From positions 930,001 to 994,000 of the forward strand of contig NZ_CTEI01000001.1 in assembly GCF_001368815.1 (NCBI RefSeq): a stretch of 64,000 bases of DNA, in the 5' to 3' direction. The translations under genes and the position numbers were made by a program. The notes beneath the pieces are model-generated. The model made no database searches. It saw only the letters and a program-made list of their open reading frames with translations, and was not told the DNA's origin. Numbering within the stretch: position 1 is the stretch's first letter; each line of letters starts with the position of its first letter. Source of the DNA: Paraliobacillus sp. PM-2 (GTDB lineage: Bacteria; Bacillota; Bacilli; Bacillales; Amphibacillaceae). Of this stretch, positions 32,500 to 42,687 are shown piece after piece.

Positions 32500-33192
32500 T
32501 TAATCCTCTTCTAACCAATTATAATAAAGCGATGTATCTCGATTGTTATTTTGTTGTTTTCTCTCTACTTGTGCATGTTCACTGTGAAATGCTTTGCTGT
32601 GTGCTCTGGCTTCATCAACGGATTGGATACCTTTACGTTTCCATTCTCTTAATATGCGATCGATGTATTTAAAATTAAGTTTACTCATTAAAACAGCTTC
32701 TCTTAATGCTGCCTTAATTAATGATGGTTGCTGATTCTCATCATCAATCCAAATATTGATCGTTTCAATCTCAATTGGTGATAGTGCTCTACCAAACTCT
32801 TGTTCAAATAAGACAAAAATGTTCATTTGATCTTGGCTTAATTGTTGTTCCTCGTCACTATCCACTTGATTATACAGTCTATCCCATAATGGTTCTAATG
32901 CGTATTGCTCATTTCTCAGCGCACTATCTTCAGTCGACTCTTCAATCGATAATAAACCTTTTTGAATTAATTGTCGAAGTAGCATGGCACATACCTGTTG
33001 ATCAAAAGTTGTTTCTAAGGCAATTTCTTCAGGGGTGGGGAAAAATACACCAATCGATTGGTAATGATATATTTTAAAAATAATAACTAATTCCTTTTCG
33101 TCTATGCCCATACTATGATAATTTGACAATAGCTTTGATGGGATTGTTAACTGATCTTGCAATACAGATTGAATTGTATAGTTTTTTTTCAT
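32500..33192 (-). CDS. dnaD: Primosome component DnaD
   Basis: The 230-residue protein has an N-terminal winged-helix region (LQDQLTIPSKLLSNYHSMGIDEKELVIIFKIY, FPTPEEIA) and a C-terminal DnaD/DnaB-like domain (FEQEFGRALSPIEIETINIWIDDENQQPSLIKAALREAV by parts, NFKYIDRILREWKRKGI). In Bacillus DnaD loads the replicative helicase at oriC and during restart. TTGAGGTGACCCG precedes the ATG. nth begins 17 bases downstream. A terminator separates it from asnS, with which it is often co-transcribed. Confidence 0.95.
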   Translation of the reverse strand: MKKNYTIQSVLQDQLTIPSKLLSNYHSMGIDEKELVIIFKIYHYQSIGVFFPTPEEIALETTFDQQVCAMLLRQLIQKGLLSIEESTEDSALRNEQYALEPLWDRLYNQVDSDEEQQLSQDQMNIFVLFEQEFGRALSPIEIETINIWIDDENQQPSLIKAALREAVLMSKLNFKYIDRILREWKRKGIQSVDEARAHSKAFHSEHAQVERKQQNNNRDTSLYYNWLEED

Positions 33193-33373
33193 CGGGTCAC
33201 CTCAAACGTATTGTAGCATAAACCTTCTCTTCTGTTCGAACCTTTAGCAACTATCAAATAAGGTATTTTATTTAGCCAAAAACGAGAATTCCTAGCTTCT
33301 CCTATATTACGTTCCTTTAATTTCAACTACGTTAATTATTTACCGTTTTCATTCCTATCCTTTCTCATCAGTG

Positions 33374-33412
33374 CAATAAAACCTTTGACATGTTTGTCAA
33401 AGGTTTTATTAA
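33374..33412 (-). terminator. Terminator of asnS
   Basis: AATAAAACCTTTGACA and TGTCAAAGGTTTTATT flank TGTT, immediately after the asnS stop, with T residues in the stem end on either strand. Confidence 0.85.
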
Positions 33413-34705
33413 TCAAGGATATAAACGATTCAAAAGACGTGGGAATGGAATCGTTTCTCTAACATGTTCAACACCTGCAAGCCAAGCGACCGTTCTTTCT
33501 AGACCAAGTCCAAAGCCTGCGTGTGGTACACTACCATATTGGCGTAATTCCAAATACCATTGATAAGCATCACCTGTTAATTGGTGCTCCTCATAGCGTT
33601 GTTTCATTAGCTCTAAATCATCAATTCGTTGGGAGCCTCCAATAATTTCTCCATAGCCTTCTGGTGCAATTAAATCTGCACACAACACTACTTCCGGGCG
33701 ATCTGGATCAGGTTTCATATAAAAAGCTTTAATTTCAGTAGGGTAGTTAGTGATGAATACTGGTTTATCAAAACTTTCAGCAATTGCAGTTTCGTGTGGA
33801 GCACCGAAGTCCTCTCCCCATTCAATATCATCAAATCCTTTTTCCTTTAGCAAATCAATTGCTTCATCGTAACTAATTCGTGGGAATGGCGCTTGTATTT
33901 TTTTCAATTTATCAATATCTCGTTCAAGCGTCTTTAATTCTAATGCACAGTTATCTATAACTGATTGCGCTAAGTAAGATACATATTGTTCTTGTACTTC
34001 CAGACTTTCTTCATGATCCATGAATGCCATCTCTGGTTCGATCATCCAAAATTCGATTAAATGTCTTCTTGTCTTTGATTTTTCAGCACGAAATGTGGGA
34101 CCAAAAGAAAATACTTTTCCAAGTGCCATTGCTGCCGCTTCCATGTACAATTGTCCACTTTGAGATAAATAAGCTTCCTCATCAAAATATTGGGTGTGAA
34201 ATAATTCTGTCGTTCCTTCTGCTGCAGAGCCAGTTAGAATAGGCGGATCTACTTTGATATAACCATTTTCATTAAAGAAAGTATAGGTTGCTCGAATAAT
34301 TTCATTTCTTATTTTCATAATAGCGTGTTGCTTTTTAGATCTAAGCCATAAATGACGGTGATCCATCAAAAATTCTGTACCATGTTCTTTCGGTGTAATA
34401 GGATAATCAACCGCCTCGTGAATAATTTCCAGTGATGAAACTTGTAATTCATAACCAAATGGAGACCGACTATCTTCAACAACTGTACCAGTTACATATA
34501 ATGATGATTCTTGTGTCATATTCTTTGCCAACTTAAATATATCTTCACTTACATCAGCTTTCACAACTACACCTTGTATAAATCCCGTACCGTCTCTTAG
34601 CTGTAAAAAAGCGATTTTTCCACTTGATCGTTTATTTGCTAACCAGCTGCCAATTGTTACTTCTTTTCCTACATAATTTTTTACTTGATCTATTGTTGTT
34701 TTCAC
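33413..34705 (-). CDS. asnS: Asparaginyl-tRNA synthetase
   Basis: The 430-residue class IIb synthetase has an OB-fold anticodon-binding domain ([32 protein letters not shown] by parts), then the catalytic domain with motif 2 [28 protein letters not shown] and motif 3 [15 protein letters not shown]. It attaches asparagine to tRNA-Asn. GTG start behind GGAGG with an 8-nt spacer. It is downstream of aspB, as in B. subtilis. Confidence 0.97.
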   Translation of the reverse strand: MKTTIDQVKNYVGKEVTIGSWLANKRSSGKIAFLQLRDGTGFIQGVVVKADVSEDIFKLAKNMTQESSLYVTGTVVEDSRSPFGYELQVSSLEIIHEAVDYPITPKEHGTEFLMDHRHLWLRSKKQHAIMKIRNEIIRATYTFFNENGYIKVDPPILTGSAAEGTTELFHTQYFDEEAYLSQSGQLYMEAAAMALGKVFSFGPTFRAEKSKTRRHLIEFWMIEPEMAFMDHEESLEVQEQYVSYLAQSVIDNCALELKTLERDIDKLKKIQAPFPRISYDEAIDLLKEKGFDDIEWGEDFGAPHETAIAESFDKPVFITNYPTEIKAFYMKPDPDRPEVVLCADLIAPEGYGEIIGGSQRIDDLELMKQRYEEHQLTGDAYQWYLELRQYGSVPHAGFGLGLERTVAWLAGVEHVRETIPFPRLLNRLYP

Positions 34706-34733
34706 TACTTATTCCTCCAAAGCTAAATTCTCT

Positions 34734-35915
34734 TTATTGATGATTCTTCACAAAACGGTGAAGTCGTTTCATTGCTTCTTCTAATTGATCTAAACTAATT
34801 GCATAAGAAAGTCTAACATTTTCTGGTGATCCAAAACCACTACCCGGAACTAATGCTACCTTTTCTTCTTCTAATATTGCTTTTACCCACTTATCGACGG
34901 AATCAAAGCCATTCATCTCAACAGCTTCTTGCACATTAGGGAATAAATAAAAGGCTCCCTTTGGTTTCACACAGGTTACTCCCGGTATTGCTGTTAACCA
35001 TTGATAAGTTTTTTCTAATCGTTCTGAAAATGCTTGTTTCATTTTATCTAATTCATCATCCGCTTTGCTATATGCACTCCATGCAGCAATTTGCGCAATA
35101 GATGTCGGATTAGACGTAGAATGAGAAGCTAGATTCGTCATGGCTTGTATAATTTTTTTCTCACCTAATGCATAGCCAATTCGCCAGCCTGTCATGGAAT
35201 GAGATTTTGAAACACCATTAATGATAATTGTATGCTTTTTTAATGCAGGCGAAATTTCTGCAATAGATACATGTTGATCTTCTGTATAAATTAACTTTTC
35301 ATATATTTCGTCAGAAACAATAAACAAATTATGTTTTAAACAAATTTCTCCCAACGCTTGTAATTCTTGTTTAGAATACGTTACACCAGTTGGATTACTT
35401 GGAGAATTTATAATTACTGCTTTTGTTTTAGAAGTAATTACATTTTCTAATTGATCAGGTGTTAATTTAAATTGATTTGCTTCCTGTGCTTTGACGAAAA
35501 CCGGCTTTCCTTCAGCTAATTTTATTTGCTCTGGGTAACTAACCCAATAAGGCGACGGGACAACTACTTCATCTCCAGGATTTAATAATACTTGAAATAA
35601 GGTATATAATGCATGTTTTGCTCCAGTTGTAACAATAACTTCCTCTCGATCATAGTTTAAACCTTGGTCATTTTTCATTTTATCAATAATAGCATCTTTT
35701 AACTCGACAATTCCGCCGGACGGAGTATATTTAGTAAATCCTTCTTGCATAGCTTCTGTTGCCGCATCTAATATGTATGATGGTGTATTGAAATCTGGTT
35801 CACCAGCTCCTAATCCGATTACATCATGACCTGATTTTTTCAGTTCTTTCGCTTTTGCTGTAATGGCTAATGTTGCTGATGGTGTCAATGCTTGTACACG
35901 AGATGCTAATTCCAT
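34734..35915 (-). CDS. aspB: Aspartate aminotransferase
   Basis: The 393-residue PLP enzyme shows the class I aminotransferase motifs: GLGAGEPDFNTP, SPSNPTGVTYS, SDEIYEKL and NGVSKSHSMTGWRIGYALG, with the PLP lysine in SKS and the arginine binding the alpha-carboxylate near the C-terminus (VRLSYA). It interconverts aspartate and oxaloacetate. The start MELASRVQAL follows AGAAGGGTG; an in-frame upstream extension overlaps ypmB and lacks support. It precedes asnS, whose product uses a related amino acid. Confidence 0.95.
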   Translation of the reverse strand: MELASRVQALTPSATLAITAKAKELKKSGHDVIGLGAGEPDFNTPSYILDAATEAMQEGFTKYTPSGGIVELKDAIIDKMKNDQGLNYDREEVIVTTGAKHALYTLFQVLLNPGDEVVVPSPYWVSYPEQIKLAEGKPVFVKAQEANQFKLTPDQLENVITSKTKAVIINSPSNPTGVTYSKQELQALGEICLKHNLFIVSDEIYEKLIYTEDQHVSIAEISPALKKHTIIINGVSKSHSMTGWRIGYALGEKKIIQAMTNLASHSTSNPTSIAQIAAWSAYSKADDELDKMKQAFSERLEKTYQWLTAIPGVTCVKPKGAFYLFPNVQEAVEMNGFDSVDKWVKAILEEEKVALVPGSGFGSPENVRLSYAISLDQLEEAMKRLHRFVKNHQ

Positions 35916-35928
35916 AGTAATCACCCTT

Positions 35929-36462
35929 CTAGTTTTTATAGTCATTAGACAAAGTTACTCCACTTTCATATTCTCCGTTGTCTAAACGATAATAGCGATA
36001 GCTCAAACGATCTTTATTATCAAAATAAGATAGTTCCAATAAAGGAACATTATCTCGAATTCCATAATTCATCTGTAGCAGTTGACAACTTTCACACGCT
36101 GTTTGCCAACTCTCTTCGATACGTTCTTTATTCACTAATCTTTTTAACGAAAAAACAGAAATCGCCTTGTCTGAGTTGGACTGGTTAACGTAGGCAAGTA
36201 ACTGTTCACCTTCCTCGTTTTTTCCAGTGATCACATGATAATACTGTCTGCCATGAAAGCGTGAAATTTCATCAACGGTAATCATATCTGTTTCAGTTAA
36301 AACACGTTCTTCTGACTCTGTAAAACCTTCTATCTTATTTTCTTGAATCAGTTGATAAACGTTTGATCCGTAAACAATTAAAGAAAATAAGAAAAGGAAT
36401 AGGATAACAAGAAACCATTTCACCCAATTAGGTACGGTAAATTGTAAAGATCGCTGTCTCAT
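35929..36462 (-). CDS. ypmB: YpmB (DUF5590), membrane-anchored protein
   Basis: The 177-residue protein has one N-terminal membrane segment (WVKWFLVILFLFLFSLIVYG) and an extracytoplasmic domain with VDEISRFHGRQYYHVITGKNEEGEQLLAYV, characteristic of YpmB/DUF5590 (two PepSY-like repeats). Function is unknown; an outside location is predicted. The ATG at 36462 follows GAGG by 6 nt; an ATG two codons earlier overlaps the site. It overlaps the end of ypmA by 35 bases, so the two are translationally linked. Confidence 0.9.
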   Translation of the reverse strand: MRQRSLQFTVPNWVKWFLVILFLFLFSLIVYGSNVYQLIQENKIEGFTESEERVLTETDMITVDEISRFHGRQYYHVITGKNEEGEQLLAYVNQSNSDKAISVFSLKRLVNKERIEESWQTACESCQLLQMNYGIRDNVPLLELSYFDNKDRLSYRYYRLDNGEYESGVTLSNDYKN

Positions 36463-36598
36463 CGTCATCCTCGTCTAATGCTAAACCAAACATTAAGTTA
36501 TCTTCTTTTAATGTTCGATTTAAGCTATCTACAATTTTATATAAATCATTTGTATAACCCAGTCGAACGGTTGATAATGTTTCCATTTTATCTGCCAT
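36428..36598 (-). CDS. ypmA: YpmA (DUF4264)
   Basis: The 56-residue protein METLSTVRLGYTNDLYKIVDSLNRTLKEDNLMFGL...TAIFTIYRT is the small conserved YpmA protein, with the DLYxxVDxLNxTLKxxxLxFGL core and a terminal YRT. No function is known. The ATG at 36598 (MADKMETL) has GGGAGTTTGAATAAA upstream; a longer frame to 36709 has no ribosome binding site and starts in a hydrophobic, non-conserved stretch. Overlaps ypmB by 35 bases. Confidence 0.88.
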   Translation of the reverse strand: MADKMETLSTVRLGYTNDLYKIVDSLNRTLKEDNLMFGLALDEDDDETAIFTIYRT

Positions 36599-36778
36599 TT
36601 TATTCAAACTCCCATAACTTGTTTTTACTATTATTGTATTTTTTACTAAACATAACTTTATTGATATGATATATACTAATACTGTGTTGAAAAAGAAATA
36701 TGTTTCCATTATAACAGTTTTTTTGATGGATTTTGATGGACATTTTAATTTTTTTCAACTAAATTTAATCCTTACCCA

Positions 36779-36822
36779 TTTTTTGCTGTGTACAGTTACT
36801 GTACACAGCTTTTTTAATACTT
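36779..36822. terminator. Terminator after the MBL-like gene
   Basis: GCTGTGTACA and TGTACACAGC form a perfect 10-bp stem around GTTAC, with T-runs on both strands. It separates the MBL-like gene from ypmA. Confidence 0.85.
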
Positions 36823-36843
36823 GGATTATATGGATTTAATTTG

Positions 36844-37641
36844 TTATGAGATGATCTCATAATCATGTAGTGTCATTTGAATAATTGTGGTGCCTACTTG
36901 TTTTAATTGGTATACATCTATCCATGATTCATTTAGTCTTTCGATTAACGATTTATTTAGCTTTCCAGATCTGACATTAAAGATGATGCTTATATGCGGA
37001 TCTAATGCTTTTAAAAGTTTTTCACTCGGAGAATTACCTTGAGCAAAATCAGGAATCTTAATAATATCTGGTTTATGCATTGTATGTTCTACGATTGATT
37101 TCACTTTTGACCGTTCAGAAAAACCCATGTATAAAATGCTGTTATTTCCATATTCAATCGTTACTGTCATTTCTCCTTGGTCAGAAGTATCATGCACATA
37201 AAAAGTTAAATGGTTCGATAAGGAATAATCTTCATTTTTCTTCCATATCTTTGTTTTATCATCATCGATTAATGGTATTAAGTTCTCTGTTTTAGCGGAT
37301 GTAATCACCGTTTCTACTTGAAACTTGTCCATGAGATAACTGATATTTCCATTGTAACGATCGGTATGCTTCGTAAGAATAATACTATTAATTTTTTTGA
37401 CATGTAATTCCTTTAGCTGTTTTACTAAATCATTGGTACTATAAACAGACCCTGTATTAATTAAGAAGTTGTCTCCTTCTTCTGTTTGAATTAACGTTGC
37501 TTCCCCATCAGGTATGTTTAAAAACGATATCAGTAATTGTTCTTTTTCCAACATAGATATACCAGATTGAGCAGTTAATCCTATTGGTATGAAAATTCCA
37601 ATACAAATTAAAGCAAAGCTAATTTTTTTCATTGTATCCAC
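36844..37641 (-). CDS. Secreted metallo-beta-lactamase-fold protein with degenerate metal site
   Basis: The 265-residue protein has an N-terminal signal or anchor segment (KKISFALICIGIFIPIGLTAQ) and a fold like the C-terminal MBL domain of ComEC: FLNIPDGEATLIQTEEGDNFLINTGS, then IILTKHTDRYNGNISYL and ILYMGFSERSK. The metal motif, normally THxDxDHxGG, reads Thr90-Lys91-His-Thr-Asp-Arg-Tyr96-Asn-Gly-Asn99, so the His/Asp ligands are replaced. It is unlikely to be an active hydrolase and may bind something instead. GTG start behind AGGTGGG; an ATG three codons later is possible. It sits between dinG and ypmA, where B. subtilis has no such gene. Confidence 0.7.
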   Translation of the reverse strand: MDTMKKISFALICIGIFIPIGLTAQSGISMLEKEQLLISFLNIPDGEATLIQTEEGDNFLINTGSVYSTNDLVKQLKELHVKKINSIILTKHTDRYNGNISYLMDKFQVETVITSAKTENLIPLIDDDKTKIWKKNEDYSLSNHLTFYVHDTSDQGEMTVTIEYGNNSILYMGFSERSKVKSIVEHTMHKPDIIKIPDFAQGNSPSEKLLKALDPHISIIFNVRSGKLNKSLIERLNESWIDVYQLKQVGTTIIQMTLHDYEIIS

Positions 37642-37699
37642 TTTAGACCCACCTACTTATTATTTGTACATAAGTTTAGGATACGTAAGATTACAATGT

Positions 37700-40489
37700 T
37701 CATAACCATTTCTCTGCAGTTTCCAATAATTCTTTCGTTGCTGTATGATGCAGATTAATTGGTGGTATCGAATCAATAAAATACTTGCCATATTTTGCAG
37801 TAATGATTCGTTCATCACAAACAAAGACGATACCACGATCATTACTAGCGCGTATTAATCGACCAAATCCTTGTTTAAAACGTATAACAGCATTTGGGAT
37901 CGCTACAGACATAAATGAATTCTTTCCTGCTTTTTCATAATAGAATGCTTTTGCTTGGTAAACAGGATGATTAGGAGGCTGAAAGGGCAAACGCGCAATA
38001 ACCACACACGATAGATCACTCCCAGGGATATCAATACCTTCCCAAAAAGAGTTTGTGCCTAACAATATTGCTCGATCAAACGTTTGAAAGTTCTTTTTTA
38101 AACGTGTTCGACTGCCACTTGAGATACCTTGTGCAATAAGCATGAAATCTTCTTGGTCCATTAAAGTTCGTAATAATTGATACGATTTTTTTAGCATATC
38201 ATAGGAAGTAAACAGTACCAACATTCTTCCCTTGGTAACTTGAGCAAGAGATATAATCGCTTCACACATCGCATAAATAAAATCATCCATTTGATTATAA
38301 CGAGCAGCCGGAAAATCACTTGGAACGAATAATTGCACTTGATCATGATAGGAGTATGGTGAATCTATTTTATATTCTAATACATCCTTATTTTTAAATC
38401 CTAATCGTTCTTTAAAAATGTGGAACGAGTTTTTCACTGTTATGGTTGCACTAGTCAACACACTACTTTCTAATTCATTAAATAATTCATTTTGTAGAAT
38501 ATCACCAATGTCAATTGGCTCTTGATATAAATATACTGCATTCTGCGCACCAGTCATTTCTATTTCAATCCATTTCACTTCTGTATCATGAAAAGGTTGT
38601 AAAAAGTAGGACCTTAGTTGATTCATTGTATCTTGTATTTGCTCTGAATGATACTTTAACGTTTCTATTAGATCGATTGAATAATTATATTGAATGAATA
38701 CCTCTTTTACCTTCGACAAGATGTGAATTAAATCCTGGAAAAAGAAAATTAACCGTTCTGTCATATCTAAGATGACTTCCCACTTTGTTTCATTTTCATC
38801 AGAAAGGATATATTGACGCCTTCCAATATCGCTCATGCCTATTTGGTCCTCTTGCTTATTCTTTACATATTGAAATAACTGTCTAAATAGTAAGTCCAAT
38901 TCTTCTTTTGTTGCTTGCCATGTTGTCTCCCATTTCAAACGATACAAAAGATCCGCTATATAATCATTTTTACTAGCTAACATTTTGATAAATCCTTCAT
39001 TTATAGAGCCTACATTTTTTAATAACTGTTGAATCGATATATAATTAAGACGCAAACCAAAATGCTTTGAGGCAATTTCCTCCAGATGATGTGCCTCATC
39101 AATTATCAATTTTTTAAAAGGTGGTAATATCGATGTTTCATTGGTTACATTTGCACATACCAGGGCATGATTTGTAATAATAATATCAGCTTTTTGAGCA
39201 TTTACCTTAGCCTTTAAAAAGAAAGAACGCGTAAACCAAGGAGAGCTAGCATCCAATGCACCTTCTGCTTCAGAAGAGACTGTTTTTGCAAACTGTTCTC
39301 CACTTGATGGCAAACTAAGTTCATCAAAATCACCAGCGTCTGTTTCTGTTAACCAAACTAAAAGGATGGCTTTTGTTAACGTAATATCATAGTTATCAAA
39401 GCCATTGGATTGCATGGATTGTTCAAATTTAGAAAGACTCAAATAATGCTGTTTTCCTTTAAGCATTACTGTTTGAAATGAAAAAGGCAAGGCTTGTTCC
39501 AGAAGTGGAATTTCTTTTTCAATCAATTGTCTTTGCAATTGTGTTAAATGTGTACTGATAACCACTCTTTCTTGATGCTTAACTGCTTGGTAAATCGTTG
39601 GTATTAGATAAGCTAATGACTTTCCGGTACCAGTCTCCGCTTCAAAAATGGCATGTTGTTTGGATTGTAAAGCATCATAAACAAGTGTTGCCATTTCATA
39701 TTGACCGTTTCGTTTTTCATAATCCTTAATGAAGCTTTTAAAACCTAAAGGATGTTCAAATAATTGGTCAACTACTTCACCAAACGAAGGGATCTCTGGA
39801 TTTGTAACAGAATGAATCATAGGTTGCTTTCTCAAGGCAAAGCCACGAAATATTTCTACTTTTTCCTGTTCTGTTGTCATCGTTGTTGAATAAAAGGTTA
39901 ATTTATCTAATAACGTATATAGATCACTTTTTAATTTTGGCTCCAACTTTTTGAGTTGCGTGATTAATTCATAAGGTTGTTGAGCTAATTTTTCTAATAA
40001 AAAATGTAACAGATCAGTAGTAACAAGTGCATCAGATAAGGCTCGATGAGGTGCATCGTGTGTAAACATTAAATGTTTTGCTAAATGTTCCAATTTATAA
40101 CTAGGAGCTTGAGGTAATAAAATACGCGACAATTCCACAGTATCTAAAATGGGAAGTTGTATTGGTCTTAAACCAACACGTTCAAACTCTGCATTTAAGA
40201 ATCCTAAATCAAACGGAACGTTATGCGCCACAAAATAAGCATCTTCAAAAAATGGATAGATATCTTCTGCTACTTCATCAAAAAGCGGTGCATCTTCTAC
40301 ATCATCATTAGTGATGCCAGTTAATTTTGTAATAAACGGTTCAATGTCTATGTTAGGATTAATTAATGTTGCATATTGATCTGTAATTTTATTATTTTCT
40401 AATACAACCAAACCAATTTCAATCATTCTGTCACCATTACGAGGTGTATGACCTGTGGTTTCTAAGTCTACAATTACAAATTTGTTCAA
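37700..40489 (-). CDS. dinG: DinG-type helicase with N-terminal DnaQ exonuclease domain
   Basis: The 929-residue protein starts with a 3'-5' exonuclease domain (IVDLETTGHTPRNGDRMIEIG with Asp8 and Glu10, then FVAHNVPFDLGFL, APHRALSDALVT). An XPD/DinG-like superfamily 2 helicase follows: Walker A FEAETGTGKSLAYLIP, DEAH box IIDEAHHLEE, and motif VI QGFGRLIRASNDRG. As in other Bacilli, the Fe-S cysteines of E. coli DinG are not seen. It acts in DNA repair. I prefer TTG at 40489, 9 bases after AAGG; an ATG three codons upstream overlaps that site. It follows panD. Confidence 0.93.
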   Translation of the reverse strand: MNKFVIVDLETTGHTPRNGDRMIEIGLVVLENNKITDQYATLINPNIDIEPFITKLTGITNDDVEDAPLFDEVAEDIYPFFEDAYFVAHNVPFDLGFLNAEFERVGLRPIQLPILDTVELSRILLPQAPSYKLEHLAKHLMFTHDAPHRALSDALVTTDLLHFLLEKLAQQPYELITQLKKLEPKLKSDLYTLLDKLTFYSTTMTTEQEKVEIFRGFALRKQPMIHSVTNPEIPSFGEVVDQLFEHPLGFKSFIKDYEKRNGQYEMATLVYDALQSKQHAIFEAETGTGKSLAYLIPTIYQAVKHQERVVISTHLTQLQRQLIEKEIPLLEQALPFSFQTVMLKGKQHYLSLSKFEQSMQSNGFDNYDITLTKAILLVWLTETDAGDFDELSLPSSGEQFAKTVSSEAEGALDASSPWFTRSFFLKAKVNAQKADIIITNHALVCANVTNETSILPPFKKLIIDEAHHLEEIASKHFGLRLNYISIQQLLKNVGSINEGFIKMLASKNDYIADLLYRLKWETTWQATKEELDLLFRQLFQYVKNKQEDQIGMSDIGRRQYILSDENETKWEVILDMTERLIFFFQDLIHILSKVKEVFIQYNYSIDLIETLKYHSEQIQDTMNQLRSYFLQPFHDTEVKWIEIEMTGAQNAVYLYQEPIDIGDILQNELFNELESSVLTSATITVKNSFHIFKERLGFKNKDVLEYKIDSPYSYHDQVQLFVPSDFPAARYNQMDDFIYAMCEAIISLAQVTKGRMLVLFTSYDMLKKSYQLLRTLMDQEDFMLIAQGISSGSRTRLKKNFQTFDRAILLGTNSFWEGIDIPGSDLSCVVIARLPFQPPNHPVYQAKAFYYEKAGKNSFMSVAIPNAVIRFKQGFGRLIRASNDRGIVFVCDERIITAKYGKYFIDSIPPINLHHTATKELLETAEKWL

Positions 40490-40524
40490 TCTACTCATCC
40501 TTAATTTGTATCTATACTATAAGT

Positions 40525-40560
40525 AAAACTCCTACCAAACAACTAGTTGATAAGAGTTTC
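40525..40560 (-). terminator. Possible terminator after panD
   Basis: AAACTCTTATCAA pairs, with G-U pairs, to TTGGTAGGAGTTT around CTAGTTGT; TTTTA follows on the minus strand. It lies between panD and dinG. Confidence 0.55.
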
Positions 40561-40565
40561 ACAAT

Positions 40566-40949
40566 TTACATGGCTGTTAATGGCGGTTCTTGCTCAATCA
40601 CTTCTACCACATCATTATCTTCATTCATAATAGCAACTTTAGGCTTGAAATTTTTTAATTCATCGTCAGAAAGGGAAGCGTAAGAAACAATAATGACAAT
40701 ATCATTCGGTTGTACCAGTCGAGCAGCAGCCCCATTTAAACATACGACCTTACTACCTCTTTCTCCTGGAATAACATAGGTCTCTAACCTTGCACCATTA
40801 TTATTGTTTACAATTTGTACTTTTTCGTGCGGCAAAATCCCCACTTGATCAATAATATCTTGATCAAGTGTAATACTTCCTACATAATTCAAGTTTGCTT
40901 CTGTTACCCGAGCCCGATGGATTTTTGCTCTCATCATGGTACGGTACAT
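40566..40949 (-). CDS. panD: Aspartate 1-decarboxylase
   Basis: The 127-residue proenzyme contains the self-cleavage site NYVGSITLD (Gly24-Ser25, yielding the pyruvoyl group), [10 protein letters not shown] and [27 protein letters not shown]. It makes beta-alanine for pantothenate. AGGGGGTTATTTT precedes the ATG. It follows panC by 11 bases, completing panB-panC-panD. Confidence 0.96.
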   Translation of the reverse strand: MYRTMMRAKIHRARVTEANLNYVGSITLDQDIIDQVGILPHEKVQIVNNNNGARLETYVIPGERGSKVVCLNGAAARLVQPNDIVIIVSYASLSDDELKNFKPKVAIMNEDNDVVEVIEQEPPLTAM

Positions 40950-40960
40950 AAAATAACCCC

Positions 40961-41833
40961 CTACAATGTTATGTGATCAATCTTACCATCCGCAGACATA
41001 ATAAGATTATCAATTAACCTTGCCTTATCAAATTGTACAGCAATGGCAATAATAAATTGTTGATTTATTAAATCCATAGGCTGTAACGTTGGAAAAGTAA
41101 GGATTTCAACATAATCTATTGCCCCGCTTGTATTTGATTGAATATATTTTTTTACTTCATTCACTATAATAGCAGGATTATTTTCACCGTCAAATATTTT
41201 CTTTTGAGCCAAGTGCAAACTATGATAAAGTTGTACTGCTTCTTCTCGCTCACTTTCAGTTAAATAAACATTTCTACTACTCTTAGCTAACCCGTCTTTT
41301 TCTCTTACCGTTGGAACCATATGTAAAGTCAATGGAAAATTTAGATCTTTAATCATTTGATCTATTACAGCAACTTGTTGTGCATCTTTCCTACCAAAGT
41401 AGACATGATCGGGTTGCGTAACATGAAATAACTTGGTTAATACTGTGACAACACCCGAGAAGTGCCCAGGTCTAGATTTACCACAAAGTACGTCTACGCG
41501 ATCAATTACAGTCATATTTACACCCAGTTTGTTGGGATACATCTCATCAACTGTTGGTAAGAATAAGTAATCCACACCATGTTCTTCCGCAATTTTCATA
41601 TCACGCATCTCATCACGTGGATATTTATCAAAATCTTCATTCGGACCAAATTGTAACGGATTAACAAAAATACTCATAATAACAATACTATTTTGCTTTC
41701 TAGCTTGATCTACGAGTGCTGTATGTCCCTCATGTAAATAGCCCATTGTTGGAACAAATCCTATGGTGGATTGTTTTTGTTTTATTTTTTTCACTGTTTG
41801 TTGCATTTCTTGAATCGTTTTAATGACTTGCAC
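40961..41833 (-). CDS. panC: Pantothenate synthetase
   Basis: The 290-residue enzyme has the nucleotidyl-transferase motifs [15 protein letters not shown] (HxGH), [39 protein letters not shown] and YFGRKDAQQ, with KSSRNVYL (KMSKS-like). It joins pantoate and beta-alanine with ATP. GTG start overlaps the panB stop by one base (TAGTG), a sign of translational coupling. Confidence 0.97.
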   Translation of the reverse strand: MQVIKTIQEMQQTVKKIKQKQSTIGFVPTMGYLHEGHTALVDQARKQNSIVIMSIFVNPLQFGPNEDFDKYPRDEMRDMKIAEEHGVDYLFLPTVDEMYPNKLGVNMTVIDRVDVLCGKSRPGHFSGVVTVLTKLFHVTQPDHVYFGRKDAQQVAVIDQMIKDLNFPLTLHMVPTVREKDGLAKSSRNVYLTESEREEAVQLYHSLHLAQKKIFDGENNPAIIVNEVKKYIQSNTSGAIDYVEILTFPTLQPMDLINQQFIIAIAVQFDKARLIDNLIMSADGKIDHITL

Positions 41834-42672
41834 TAGAATTCCTCCATCCCTAATGCTTGTCGCATCTCTGGCGAAAGAAAATAACTTTGTGCATCATTTG
41901 GAAATGTTGCTTGTTTCACTTCTGAGATGTATTGACTAATAGCAGTTGGTATATTTTCGTTTAGATTATCATATGTTTTAACAAACTTTGGCAAGCGATC
42001 CACACCATATTGTAAAATGTCATGGAAAACAAGTACTTGTCCATCACAATGTGAACCAGCGCCAATCCCGATGGTAGGTATATTTAATTGTTGTGTAATT
42101 CGACTTGCTACTTCTTTTGGAATACACTCTAATACAATACCGATTGCTCCACTAGCTTCTAAGGCCTTCGCATCTTGGATTAACCGCTCCACACTTTCCT
42201 TATCTTTTCCTTGAACACGAAACCCTCCTAATACATTAACCGACTGCGGTGTCAAGCCAATATGAGCAACAACTGGTACACCTGCGTGTGTTAATTTAGA
42301 AATGAGCTCTAAGGTTTCTGGTGTGGCACCCTCAACTTTTACTGCTTGTGCGTTTGTTTCTTGAAAGATCCTTCTGGCGTTTTTCATCGATTCTTCCACT
42401 GAAATGTGATAAGACATAAATGGCATATCGACCACTACAAATGTATTTGAAGCTCCTCTGGTTACTGCTTTTCCATGATGAATCATATCATCGACAGTAA
42501 CTTGAATAGTAGAGTCGTATCCAAGTACCACCATACCTAAAGAATCGCCGACTAATATCATATCTACATCTGCCTTCTCAGCCATTTTAGCTGAAGGATA
42601 GTCATAGGCGGTAATCATCGTAATTTTATCATTGTTGTCTTTCATTTGTTGTAATGTTATTCTATTTTTCAT
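41833..42672 (-). CDS. panB: 3-methyl-2-oxobutanoate hydroxymethyltransferase
   Basis: The 279-residue enzyme contains [59 protein letters not shown] and [17 protein letters not shown], covering the metal and ketopantoate site. It transfers a hydroxymethyl group from methylene-tetrahydrofolate to ketoisovalerate in pantothenate synthesis. The ATG follows AAAGGAGGATAAACA. birA lies 15 bases upstream, and the four genes birA-panB-panC-panD look like one unit. Confidence 0.97.
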   Translation of the reverse strand: MKNRITLQQMKDNNDKITMITAYDYPSAKMAEKADVDMILVGDSLGMVVLGYDSTIQVTVDDMIHHGKAVTRGASNTFVVVDMPFMSYHISVEESMKNARRIFQETNAQAVKVEGATPETLELISKLTHAGVPVVAHIGLTPQSVNVLGGFRVQGKDKESVERLIQDAKALEASGAIGIVLECIPKEVASRITQQLNIPTIGIGAGSHCDGQVLVFHDILQYGVDRLPKFVKTYDNLNENIPTAISQYISEVKQATFPNDAQSYFLSPEMRQALGMEEF

Positions 42673-42687
42673 TGTTTATCCTCCTTT

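Noticed and set aside
37660-37842. Short minus-strand frame at the dinG 3' end
   Set aside because: Alternative frame inside dinG with no start signal.
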